Origin: Flavivirga aquimarina | GTDB taxonomy: Bacteria; Bacteroidota; Bacteroidia; Flavobacteriales; Flavobacteriaceae | Length of the DNA: 44,909 nucleotides | Assembly: GCF_030540835.1 (NCBI RefSeq) | Contig: NZ_JAUOEK010000116.1 | Span: 1 to 44,909, forward strand | Direction: 5' to 3' | Shown: piece by piece, positions 8,670 through 17,039 of the stretch | Layout of the letters: every line of letters starts with the position of its first letter | How positions within the stretch are numbered: the stretch's first letter is position 1 | The notes under the pieces: generated by a model | What the model saw: only the letters and a program-made list of their open reading frames with translations | Database searches by the model: none | What the model was told of the DNA's origin: nothing | Made by a program: the position numbers and the translations under genes

Positions 8670-8696
8670 CTTAGGTTATAAAATAAACTTCGAAAT

Positions 8697-9692
8697 ATGA
8701 GTATTATTGAAATGGTATTGATAGCACTGGTTTATTTAGGGATTTTCTCTGTTGCAGGATTGTTTTTGGTTTTATTAGAAAGACGTGTAGCAGCTTGGTT
8801 TCAATTAAGAATTGGTCCAAACCGTGTGGGCTTTCAAGGACTTTTGCAAACCATGGCCGATGCTTTGAAATTAGTTTCCAAAGAGTTAACAGGAACAGAG
8901 AAAGCAGATAAGTTTCTATACAATTTAGCACCTTATTTTGTGATTATTACAGCCTTAATGGCACTCGGTGTTATTCCATTTACCAAAGATTTTCAGGCAT
9001 TCGATATTAATATTGGCATTTTCTTTTTAATAGCTATTTCATCAATAGGCGTTATAGGTATTTTATTAGGAGGATGGGCCAGTAACAACAAATTTGCTCT
9101 TATTGGAGCTATGCGAAGTGGGGTTCAAACCATTAGCTACGAACTTTCAGTAGGTTTATCACTTTTAACAATGATATTATTAACACGCTCTTTACAGCTT
9201 TCAGAAATTGTAGAAGTCCAAAAAAACGGATGGCTGATTGTTCAAGGGCACATTCCGGCTATAATAGCCTTTATGGTATTTATGATAGCCGGTACAGCAG
9301 AAACTAATAGAGCCCCTTTTGATATGGTAGAAGCCGAATCGGAGCTAGGAGCAGGGTTTCATACCGAATATTCAGGAATGAAATTCGCTTATTTCTTTTT
9401 AGCAGAGTTCATTAATATGTTCCTAATAGCCGCCATAGCAACAACCGTATTTTTTGGAGCGTGGTTATCGCCATTTGGGATTACGGAATCCATACCCTGG
9501 CTGGGCGTTTTTTGGTTCCTATTAAAAACCTTAATACTGGTGTTTTTAATGATGTGGTTTAGATGGACCTTCCCAAGACTAAGAGTAGATCAGTTGTTAA
9601 CTCTGGAGTGGAAATATTTGTTACCTATTAACCTGGTTAATATTGTAATTATGGCATTTGTAGTTTGGCAAAATTTAATTATTCAGTTTTAA
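8697..9692 (+). CDS. nuoH: Complex I subunit NuoH
   Basis: 331 aa with about eight membrane helices. It shows the characteristic ERRVAAWFQLRIGPNRVG loop near residues 29-46 and the acidic ETNRAPFDMVEAESELGAG loop in the middle, which lines the quinone channel and links quinone reduction to proton translocation. It follows a 238-bp gap and the inverted repeat. nuoI follows after eight bases. Confidence 0.95.
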   Translation: MSIIEMVLIALVYLGIFSVAGLFLVLLERRVAAWFQLRIGPNRVGFQGLLQTMADALKLVSKELTGTEKADKFLYNLAPYFVIITALMALGVIPFTKDFQAFDINIGIFFLIAISSIGVIGILLGGWASNNKFALIGAMRSGVQTISYELSVGLSLLTMILLTRSLQLSEIVEVQKNGWLIVQGHIPAIIAFMVFMIAGTAETNRAPFDMVEAESELGAGFHTEYSGMKFAYFFLAEFINMFLIAAIATTVFFGAWLSPFGITESIPWLGVFWFLLKTLILVFLMMWFRWTFPRLRVDQLLTLEWKYLLPINLVNIVIMAFVVWQNLIIQF

Positions 9693-9700
9693 AAAAGGAT

Positions 9701-10177
9701 ATGAGTTATTTTTCAAATATTTTTTATGGTATAAAAACACTTCTCACAGGAATGCGTGTTACAGGGAAGTATTTTTTAAACTCAAGAAAAGGAGCCATTA
9801 CGCAGCAATATCCAGATAACCGTGGTATCCTTAAAATGTTTGACAGGTTTCGTGGTGAAGTGATTATGCCACACGATGAAAATAACGAACACGCATGTAC
9901 CGGATGTCAGAAATGCGAAATAGCATGTCCAAATGGAACGATTGAAATTATTTGGGACAGAGGTCTTGATGAAGCCACAGGGAAAAAGAAAAAGAAGATA
10001 GATCAGTTTGTTTACCATCTAAGTTTATGCACTATGTGCGGTTTGTGTATAGATGTTTGTCCGACAGATGCTATTGAATGGGGGCAGAATTTCGAGAATT
10101 CTGTTTATGATAGAACAGCATTAACCAGAGTTTTAAATAAACCCGATTCTAAAATTAGACCCGGGGTAGAAGATTAA
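9701..10177 (+). CDS. nuoI: Complex I subunit NuoI (2[4Fe-4S], N6a/N6b)
   Basis: 158 aa from the ATG at 9701. An in-frame ATG at 9665 lies inside nuoH, and AAAAAGG just before 9701 supports the shorter start. Two ferredoxin-type motifs are intact: C66-x2-C69-x2-C72-x3-C76-P and C110-x2-C113-x2-C116-x3-C120-P. In a 14-subunit enzyme NuoI receives electrons from NuoG. With NuoEFG absent from this operon, NuoI would be the exposed entry point, and a soluble ferredoxin is the likely donor. A basic patch (GKKKKK, residues ~94-99) lies between the motifs and could serve acidic ferredoxin docking; that is inference. Confidence 0.95.
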   Translation: MSYFSNIFYGIKTLLTGMRVTGKYFLNSRKGAITQQYPDNRGILKMFDRFRGEVIMPHDENNEHACTGCQKCEIACPNGTIEIIWDRGLDEATGKKKKKIDQFVYHLSLCTMCGLCIDVCPTDAIEWGQNFENSVYDRTALTRVLNKPDSKIRPGVED

Positions 10178-10182
10178 TAATT

Positions 10183-10710
10183 ATGGAACGCATCCTATTT
10201 TACATATTGGCCTTAATAATAGTCATTTTCGCCATTGCAGCAGTAAGTAGCCGTAAAATGTTACGCTCGGTTATTTACCTGTTATTCGTACTTTGTAGTA
10301 TAGCAGGTCTTTACTTTTTAATCGATTATAATTTTCTTGCGGCCATTCAACTTACAGTTTACGCCGGAGGGATTATAGTACTCATTATTTTCTCTGTGCT
10401 TCTGGTTCATCATATCGAATTAGAATTAGAACTGGCAAAACCACTTAAACAGATTATCACAGCCTTAGCCTGTTTGGTTGGAATAGGGGTGATTTTAACA
10501 ACCATTTACTCCTATGATTTTAAAGTTATAGAAAATGATACGGCTATAACCACTGCCGATGTTGGCTCGAAACTATTAAGTTACGATCAAGGGGGATTTA
10601 TTTTACCTTTTGAAGTGATTAGTGTGGTTTTATTAGCAGCCATGATTGGAGCCATTATTATTGCTAAAGGGAAGCAGGTTGAAAAGCATGAAAACAAAAG
10701 AATAGAATGA
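10183..10710 (+). CDS. nuoJ: Complex I subunit NuoJ
   Basis: 175 aa with five predicted membrane helices. The conserved segment RSVIYLLFVLCSIAGLYFLI at residues ~27-46 and YAGGIIVLIIFSV in TM3 match NuoJ. It carries part of the central hydrophilic axis near the quinone-proximal end. Its stop overlaps the nuoK start (ATGA). Confidence 0.93.
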   Translation: MERILFYILALIIVIFAIAAVSSRKMLRSVIYLLFVLCSIAGLYFLIDYNFLAAIQLTVYAGGIIVLIIFSVLLVHHIELELELAKPLKQIITALACLVGIGVILTTIYSYDFKVIENDTAITTADVGSKLLSYDQGGFILPFEVISVVLLAAMIGAIIIAKGKQVEKHENKRIE

Positions 10711-11024
10711 TACAGGGCATTAGTATATACGAGATCTTAACAGTAACAACAGTGTTGTTTTTTATTGGTGTTTATGGATTTCTTACAAGAAAGAACCTAA
10801 TATCTATGTTAATTTCTGTAGAGCTTATTTTAAATGCCTCCGTCGTAAACTTTGTAGTTATAAACAAGTATTTGTACCCAGATATGTTGCAAGGCGCAGT
10901 TTACGCCATTTTTATAATAGCAGTGGCTGCAGCAGAAACAGCACTGGCAATATCTATTATTATTAATCTTTATAGGCAAATAAACTCTGTTGAGGTTAAA
11001 GATACTGAAGTTATGAAGCATTAA
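10707..11024 (+). CDS. nuoK: Complex I subunit NuoK
   Basis: 105 aa with three membrane helices. The family motif MLISVELILNA near residues 34-44 contains the conserved glutamate in TM2, and VAAAETALAISIII in TM3 carries the second. It overlaps nuoJ by four bases, which indicates translational coupling. It is an antiporter-type proton-path subunit. Confidence 0.95.
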   Translation: MIQGISIYEILTVTTVLFFIGVYGFLTRKNLISMLISVELILNASVVNFVVINKYLYPDMLQGAVYAIFIIAVAAAETALAISIIINLYRQINSVEVKDTEVMKH

Positions 11025-11035
11025 TTATTAAATAA

Positions 11036-12955
11036 ATGGACATCAGTTACATCATATTAATTCCGATAATTCCACTCGTAGTATTCTTGCTACTCGGAAT
11101 TTTTAATCAGAAAATTAAACCTGGTATTTCAGGTTATGTAGGTGTTTTTGGGTTATTGGCTTCAACAACGCTATCATTTTATGCAGCCTATCAATACTTC
11201 TTTGTTTATGGTAAAGTAGATGGTGTTTTTCAAACATTTTCAGAAAAAACAGTTTGGATGAATTTTACAGACACCCTTCATATAGATATGGGTATTTTAG
11301 TAGACCCTATATCTGTTATGATGCTAGTCGTAGTATCTGTGGTATCACTTATGGTGCATATGTATAGTAGAGGCTATATGAAAGGGGATGAAGGTTATAC
11401 CAAATTCTTTGCTTTTTTATCCCTATTTACATTTTCTATGTATGGGTTGGTGTTGGCAACTAATCTGTTTCAGATTTATATATTCTGGGAACTGGTAGGC
11501 GTTTCATCGTACCTGTTAATAGGCTATTACTATACCAAAACGGCGGCTATCGCTGCGGCAAAAAAGGCATTTATAGTAACACGGTTTGCCGATTTCGGAT
11601 TCTTGATTGGCATATTGATTATTGGATTCTATACCGGAACATTCGATTTTGAAACATTAAACAACCCCGAAGGAAGTGTTATACTAAATTGGGCAGCAAC
11701 CTCTTTTATGGGATTGTCGGTAATCACTTGGGCATTGATACTCATATTTATAGGAGGTGCAGGGAAATCAGCTATGTTTCCACTACATATTTGGTTGCCG
11801 GATGCTATGGAAGGGCCAACACCGGTTTCAGCATTAATTCATGCAGCTACCATGGTTGTTGCAGGGGTCTTTCTAGTAGCAAGGTTATTCCCTATGTTCT
11901 ATTTTGTGGAAGATGGTTTTGCTTTAAATATAGTGGCCTATGTGGGTGCATTTTCAGCATTATTTGCAGCCATTATTGCGATAACACAAACAGATATCAA
12001 GCGCGTTTTGGCATTTTCAACCATGTCTCAATTAGGTTATATGATGCTGGCTTTAGGCGTTTCTGGTTACGAAGGGCATGAAGGTGTTGGTTATATGGCA
12101 TCTATGTTTCATTTGTTTACACATGCCATGTTTAAGGCGCTTCTGTTTTTAGGAGCAGGCTCAGTAATTCATGCTGTGCATAGTAATTATTTAAAAGATA
12201 TGGGAGGCTTGCGTAAATATATGCCCATAACCAATATTACTTTTTTAATTGCGGCTTTAGCTATTGCAGGCGTTCCGCCATTAGCCGGATTTTGGAGCAA
12301 GGATGAAATATTAGTTGCAGCTTTCGAGCACAATAAACTAATCTATTATGTGGGAGTTTTTGTAGCGGGATTAACAGCGTTTTATATGTTTAGAATTTAT
12401 TTTGGCATCTTTTGGGGAAAGGAAAGAACCTACGACCATAAACCAAAAGAGTCACCTTTGTCAATGACGCTACCTTTAATTGTACTAGCGTTTTTAAGTG
12501 TTACTGCCGGATTTATTCCATTTAGTGAATTTGTAACAGCAGATAAAGCTGGTTTTGAAGCCCATTTGAATTATCCATTAGCAGCTGTGGCGACAGGTGT
12601 TGGGTTGATAGGAATTGTATTGGCATGGATCTTTTATAAAAATGAAAACAGTTTATCCGATAGATATGCGAAAGCATTTGGACCGCTTTATAAATGGGCA
12701 AGCGATAAATTTTATTTTGATGAGATTTATATGTTCGTAGCTAAGAAAATTTTGTTTAAACGCGTGTCTGAACCCATAGCAAAATTTGATAAAAAATATG
12801 TTGACGGTACTATGGTCGGTATAGGCAATAAGACGGTATTAACATCAAAAAAAATAAAAGGAATACAATCTGGGAAAGTTCAGGATTATGCTTTTGCATT
12901 TATTGCAGGCGTTGTTGTATTAGCTTTAGTGTTTATTTATTTATGGCCAAACTAA
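11036..12955 (+). CDS. nuoL: Complex I subunit NuoL (proton pump)
   Basis: 639 aa, the largest membrane subunit, homologous to Mrp antiporters. It shows the core segments GAGKSAMFPLHIWLPDAM and EGPTPVSALIHAATMVVAG near residues 240-280, the discontinuous TM7 loop and a further lysine-bearing TM12 region. A long C-terminal lateral helix region (~520-610) ends in a last membrane helix. It is the distal proton-pumping module and is complete here. Confidence 0.95.
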   Translation: MDISYIILIPIIPLVVFLLLGIFNQKIKPGISGYVGVFGLLASTTLSFYAAYQYFFVYGKVDGVFQTFSEKTVWMNFTDTLHIDMGILVDPISVMMLVVVSVVSLMVHMYSRGYMKGDEGYTKFFAFLSLFTFSMYGLVLATNLFQIYIFWELVGVSSYLLIGYYYTKTAAIAAAKKAFIVTRFADFGFLIGILIIGFYTGTFDFETLNNPEGSVILNWAATSFMGLSVITWALILIFIGGAGKSAMFPLHIWLPDAMEGPTPVSALIHAATMVVAGVFLVARLFPMFYFVEDGFALNIVAYVGAFSALFAAIIAITQTDIKRVLAFSTMSQLGYMMLALGVSGYEGHEGVGYMASMFHLFTHAMFKALLFLGAGSVIHAVHSNYLKDMGGLRKYMPITNITFLIAALAIAGVPPLAGFWSKDEILVAAFEHNKLIYYVGVFVAGLTAFYMFRIYFGIFWGKERTYDHKPKESPLSMTLPLIVLAFLSVTAGFIPFSEFVTADKAGFEAHLNYPLAAVATGVGLIGIVLAWIFYKNENSLSDRYAKAFGPLYKWASDKFYFDEIYMFVAKKILFKRVSEPIAKFDKKYVDGTMVGIGNKTVLTSKKIKGIQSGKVQDYAFAFIAGVVVLALVFIYLWPN

Positions 12956-12964
12956 GCAAGTAAT

Positions 12965-14452
12965 ATGGATATTTTATCACTTTTTATAGTTGTACCGGTA
13001 CTAACCATTTTGGTTTTAGTGTTCACTAGAAACCTAAAACAGGCGCGTTTGGTTTCAGTGGTTGGAAGTCTTGTTCAACTTGGAATGGCTATTAATCTGG
13101 TATTTGCTTATTTAAAAGAACGTGCCATTAATAGCGATATCATGGTGTTTACCAAAGATGTTGTTTGGTTCGAACAATTTAATATTCATTATACGATTGG
13201 TGTAGATGGTATTTCGGTAGCACTATTATTGCTAACAGCCATTGTAGTACTTGCGGGTGTTTTTATTTCCTGGAAAATGTACGACCTCCCTAAAGAGTTC
13301 TTTATTTCTTTAATAGTTTTATCTATTGGTGTTTACGGATTTTTTATTTCAATAGACCTCTTTACCATGTTTGTGTTCTTTGAAATTGCCGTAATACCTA
13401 TGTATTTGCTTATAGGTATTTGGGGATCCGGGCCAAAGGAATATTCTGCTATGAAATTAACCTTGATGCTCATGGGGGCTTCAGCAGTTTTGTTAGTAGG
13501 TATTTTAGGTATTTACTTTAATTCGAATGCAGACGGAGGAGCACTAACCTTTAATATATTAGAAATAGCTAAAGCGAACATCCCTTTTGAAGTACAAAAA
13601 TTATTTTTCCCACTTACTTTTATAGGGTTTGCGGTTATCGGAGCCTTATTCCCATTTCATACCTGGTCGCCAGATGGTCATGCCTCAGCCCCAACAGCCG
13701 TATCCATGTTACACGCAGGTGTGCTTATGAAATTAGGAGGGTATGGTGTGTTTAGAGTAGCCATGTATTTATTGCCCGAAGGCGCTTTACATTGGTCATG
13801 GATATTTATAATTCTATCCGTTATCGGAGTCGTTTATGGCGCGTTTAGTGCTATTAAACAAACCGATTTAAAGTATATCAATGCATATTCATCAGTAAGT
13901 CATTTAGGCTTAGTCCTATTTGCGTTATTAATGTTGAATAAAACAGCATGGAACGGGGCTATTTTACAGTCCTTGTCTCATGGATTTATGACGGCACTGT
14001 TTTTCGCATTAATCGGGATGATATACAGTAGAACACATACGCGGGATATTACCAAACTAGGCGGACTGCTTAAAGTGATTCCGTTTATATCGGTCATATA
14101 TGTTATAGCAGGTTTGGCTTCATTAGGTTTGCCCGGGTTTAGCGGATTTGTTGCTGAAATGAACATATTTGTTGGTGCCTTCCAACAAGAGGGTCTGTTT
14201 ATGAGGATTGCTACCATACTATCGGTTTCAGTTATTGTAATTACCGCAGTATATATTTTACGAGTTGTTGGCATCATGCTTATGGGACCAATTAAAAATG
14301 AGTCTTATTTAACATTGGAAAAAGTAACATGGTACGAAAGATTTGGAATTTTATTATTACTCATTCCAATAGTGGGTATCGGTGTAGCACCGCTTTGGCT
14401 GAGTGATATGATTTTAGAAAGTTTACAACCTTTTATTCAAGGTCTATTGTAG
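12965..14452 (+). CDS. nuoM: Complex I subunit NuoM (proton pump)
   Basis: 495 aa with about 14 membrane helices. Signature PFHTWSPDGHASAPTAVSML and HAGVLMKLGGYG near residues 232-262, and the conserved glutamate in TM5 within FFEIAVIPMYLLIG. Antiporter-like pumping subunit between NuoL and NuoN. Nine bases separate it from nuoL. Confidence 0.95.
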   Translation: MDILSLFIVVPVLTILVLVFTRNLKQARLVSVVGSLVQLGMAINLVFAYLKERAINSDIMVFTKDVVWFEQFNIHYTIGVDGISVALLLLTAIVVLAGVFISWKMYDLPKEFFISLIVLSIGVYGFFISIDLFTMFVFFEIAVIPMYLLIGIWGSGPKEYSAMKLTLMLMGASAVLLVGILGIYFNSNADGGALTFNILEIAKANIPFEVQKLFFPLTFIGFAVIGALFPFHTWSPDGHASAPTAVSMLHAGVLMKLGGYGVFRVAMYLLPEGALHWSWIFIILSVIGVVYGAFSAIKQTDLKYINAYSSVSHLGLVLFALLMLNKTAWNGAILQSLSHGFMTALFFALIGMIYSRTHTRDITKLGGLLKVIPFISVIYVIAGLASLGLPGFSGFVAEMNIFVGAFQQEGLFMRIATILSVSVIVITAVYILRVVGIMLMGPIKNESYLTLEKVTWYERFGILLLLIPIVGIGVAPLWLSDMILESLQPFIQGLL

Positions 14453-14474
14453 AAATTAAAATAAAAAACAACGC

Positions 14475-15902
14475 ATGGATTTAAGTACCTTTTTATTGAT
14501 GAGACACGAAATAGTCCTCTTGGTAGTTATTTTATTGCTTATTATTGGCGAGGTTTTTATTGCTGAAAGTAAAAAAAGCAGTATGGTTCATTTAGCCGTT
14601 TTTTTATTTGGCATTCACACCTTAATAGGGTTTTTAAGCATCGATTACGGAAGCCTTTTTGGAGGCATGTTTCATACCAACGCATTAATTCAGTTTTTGA
14701 AGAATGTACTCAATATTGGAGTCCTTATTTTATTATTGCAATCAGGTGACTGGCTACAGGAAAAGATTATTCGGGTAAATAGAGGTGTTGAGTTTTTTAT
14801 ACTACTATTTTCATCACTTTTGGGCATGTATTTTATGATTTCTGCCGGAGATTTTCTTATGTTTTACTTAGGGTTAGAATTATCGACACTTCCGGTTGCA
14901 GCATTAGCAGCTTATGATATAACAAAACGAATATCAAGTGAATCTGGAATTAAACTAATTTTGTCTGCTGCTTTAGCATCAGGCGTATCGTTATTTGGAA
15001 TTTCCATGCTATATGCTACCACAGGTTCTATCTATTTTACAGAAATTAGTTATGTTATTACCGCAGATAATTTAACTGTTTTAGCATTTATTTTGTTCTT
15101 TACAGGCTTGGCGTTTAAGATTTCATTAGTTCCTTTTCATTTTTGGACAGCTGATGTTTATGAAGGCGCTCCAATAAGCATTGCGTCTTATTTATCTGTA
15201 ATTTCTAAAGGAGCTGCTGTTTTTATATTAATGATTTTACTATTTACCGTACTAAAACCCCTGATGCATATTTGGGAAAACATGGTTTATATTATTGCTA
15301 TTGTTACCATGTTTATTGGTAACCTATTTGCGCTTAGGCAGCAGAATATGAAGCGGTTTTTGGCTTTTTCATCTATTGCACAAGCAGGATTTATTTTATT
15401 AGGGTTAATCACAGGAGACCAGTTAGGAACAGCCACAGTAGTTTATTTTTTACTGATTTATATTTTCTCTAATCTGGCAGCATTTGGAGTTGTACAGGCT
15501 ATTTCATTAGAAACAGGTAAAGAGCAGATGAAAGATTATGAAGGGCTATATAGAACAAACCCCAACTTAAGCCTTATTATGATGTTAGCGTTATTTTCCT
15601 TGGCTGGAATCCCTCCGGTAGCAGGGTTTTTTGGTAAGTTCTTTCTATTTACTGCTGCTGCAAGTAAGGGGTACTATTTATTGGTATTTTTAGCTGTGGT
15701 TAACGTAACCATTTCACTATACTATTATTTGTTGGTTGTAAGAGCTATGTTTTTAAGGAAAAGTGATAATGCGATCCCTTATTTTAAAAGTAAGGTATAT
15801 ATGAGATTGGGGTTGTTAATTACGGCAATTGGCATTCTAGTCATTGGGATATACAGTCCGATATATGATTATATTTATGAGTTGAGCAGAAACTTATTGT
15901 AA
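14475..15902 (+). CDS. nuoN: Complex I subunit NuoN (proton pump)
   Basis: 475 aa with about 14 membrane helices. It shows the antiporter-family segment VPFHFWTADVYEGAPISIAS with SVISKGAAVF near residues 220-250, and LSLAGIPPVAGFFGKFFLF later. It is the third pumping subunit, next to NuoK. With L and M it completes the membrane arm, so loss of E, F and G is selective for the NADH module. Confidence 0.94.
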   Translation: MDLSTFLLMRHEIVLLVVILLLIIGEVFIAESKKSSMVHLAVFLFGIHTLIGFLSIDYGSLFGGMFHTNALIQFLKNVLNIGVLILLLQSGDWLQEKIIRVNRGVEFFILLFSSLLGMYFMISAGDFLMFYLGLELSTLPVAALAAYDITKRISSESGIKLILSAALASGVSLFGISMLYATTGSIYFTEISYVITADNLTVLAFILFFTGLAFKISLVPFHFWTADVYEGAPISIASYLSVISKGAAVFILMILLFTVLKPLMHIWENMVYIIAIVTMFIGNLFALRQQNMKRFLAFSSIAQAGFILLGLITGDQLGTATVVYFLLIYIFSNLAAFGVVQAISLETGKEQMKDYEGLYRTNPNLSLIMMLALFSLAGIPPVAGFFGKFFLFTAAASKGYYLLVFLAVVNVTISLYYYLLVVRAMFLRKSDNAIPYFKSKVYMRLGLLITAIGILVIGIYSPIYDYIYELSRNLL

Positions 15903-15912
15903 ATTAAAAACT

Positions 15913-16251
15913 ATGGCATTAACAGGAAGACATACATTTGGAAGCATTGAAGATACCAGAGTTACGTTTGTAGAAAAGGGAGCAAGCGCAAATAGAAAAG
16001 ACTTTCTGAAAAAATTATTAGAATATAATGGTTTTGAAGTCCTTATTCAGGAAGATAAAAAGAAGGCAGAAGAAGACCCTCAACTCTATACAGTGGCTGT
16101 AACCGATATGGTTTTTAACCCAACGATATGGGTGTTCCAACGAAAGCTCGAAACTTTTGATGGAAAAAAAGTAACCCAAGATTATTGGAATCAAGAAACT
16201 GAAAATGCCAAACCTCAATATTGGAATAATGGGAGTAGCCCCAAAAAGTAA
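15913..16251 (+). CDS. Conserved hypothetical protein at the end of the nuo operon
   Basis: 112 aa, soluble, with no cysteines. I do not recognise a named domain. It has a conserved-looking start (TGRHTFGSIEDTRVTFVEKGA) and a lysine/glutamate-rich middle. It begins ten bases after nuoN with no terminator between and is followed at once by a strong terminator, so it is the last gene of the operon. A role in assembly or regulation of the complex is possible but is only position-based. Confidence 0.8.
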   Translation: MALTGRHTFGSIEDTRVTFVEKGASANRKDFLKKLLEYNGFEVLIQEDKKKAEEDPQLYTVAVTDMVFNPTIWVFQRKLETFDGKKVTQDYWNQETENAKPQYWNNGSSPKK

Positions 16252-16264
16252 ATGTGGGCTTTTT
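16237..16264 (+). terminator. Intrinsic terminator of the kor-nuo operon
   Basis: AGCCC (16237-16241) pairs with GGGCT (16256-16260), followed by TTTT. The stem overlaps the stop codon of the preceding gene. It cleanly ends the operon before the separate [2Fe-2S] ferredoxin gene. Confidence 0.75.
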
Positions 16265-16485
16265 ATTTGGTTTTTAGTATAGAAACTCAGGTTAAATTAG
16301 TTTTAAGTATTTTGAACAATAACTAAAGAATTACTTACCTCAAGTTATTTTAACAAATTTTTTTTTCAAAAAAACAAACGCTTATATGTTTAATAAACAA
16401 GGAGTTAAATCCGGTTTATTTTTAATTCCTACTAAATCTATAGAAATAATTCGTTAAAGAGTTATGTATTATTAAAAATTAAGCT

Positions 16486-16493
16486 TAATTTTG
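16486..16493 (+). promoter_or_regulatory. Candidate -7 box for the [2Fe-2S] ferredoxin
   Basis: TAATTTTG is an exact match to the Bacteroidota TAnnTTTG -7 element, 22 bases before the ATG at 16516. No clear TTG is seen at the -33 position. Confidence 0.5.
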
Positions 16494-16515
16494 ACCAAAA
16501 ATTCTATATAAAACA

Positions 16516-16845
16516 ATGGTTGACGTTACAATAAATATAACGGACAGAGAAGGAAAAAAACATGAAATTTTAGCCCCTACCGATATGGCGATGAACCTTA
16601 TGGAAGTTGTTAGGTCTTACGAGTTAGCACCAGAAGGTACTATAGGTGTTTGTGGTGGTATGGCTATGTGTGCCTCATGTCAATGTTATGTGAATTCAGA
16701 TCATAAACTCCCCGAAATGTTAGACGATGAAGAAGCTATGCTATCGGAGGCTTTTGATGTAAAAGAAAATAGTCGTTTAGGTTGCCAGATACAAATGACG
16801 CCGGAAATGGAAGGTCTAGAAGTAGAGCTAGCTCCAGAGAGTTAA
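16516..16845 (+). CDS. [2Fe-2S] ferredoxin, adrenodoxin/ISC type
   Basis: 109 aa. Ligands are C46-x5-C52-x2-C55 and C90, the adrenodoxin-type spacing, in the segment GVCGGMAMCASC. The C-terminus is acidic. Such ferredoxins serve Fe-S cluster assembly or oxygenases. Its place right after the complex I operon raises the option that it works with it, but it has its own promoter-like box and the preceding operon is terminated, so the two may be unrelated. Confidence 0.9.
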   Translation: MVDVTINITDREGKKHEILAPTDMAMNLMEVVRSYELAPEGTIGVCGGMAMCASCQCYVNSDHKLPEMLDDEEAMLSEAFDVKENSRLGCQIQMTPEMEGLEVELAPES

Positions 16846-16858
16846 CAATTCCTGCTAA

Positions 16859-16876
16859 TCCCGATAGCTATCGGGA
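16859..16876. repeat. Perfect 18-bp palindrome
   Basis: TCCCGATAGCTATCGGGA is a perfect palindrome downstream of the ferredoxin gene, and short flanks ATTCC/GGAAT extend it into a hairpin (about 16849-16882). Near-copies occur in this window at 18792-18809 and 22271-22288, so it is a dispersed short repeat. Here it may act as a terminator. Confidence 0.75.
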
Positions 16877-16975
16877 AGGAATCTCATAAATTATAACTTA
16901 AATAGTATTAAATATTTTGAGAACTCCTCAAATTGGGACGACTTTCTATACGTAATTCCACGTTCTGGGTAATTT

Positions 16976-16999
16976 CTATCCTGATAATTATTAGGATAG
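16976..16999. terminator. Hairpin downstream of the DUF1853 gene
   Basis: CTATCCT (16976-16982) pairs with AGGATAG (16993-16999) across a ten-base loop, 40 bases past the end of the minus-strand gene. There is no T-run, so termination is uncertain. Confidence 0.35.
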
Positions 17000-17039
17000 A
17001 CATGACCTAATAGTGAGTTGACATTTCCAAAAAACATAA

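Noticed and set aside
11689-12081. 130-residue overlapping frame inside nuoL
   Set aside because: Cysteine- and glycine-rich composition from a shifted frame of a conserved gene; no independent support.
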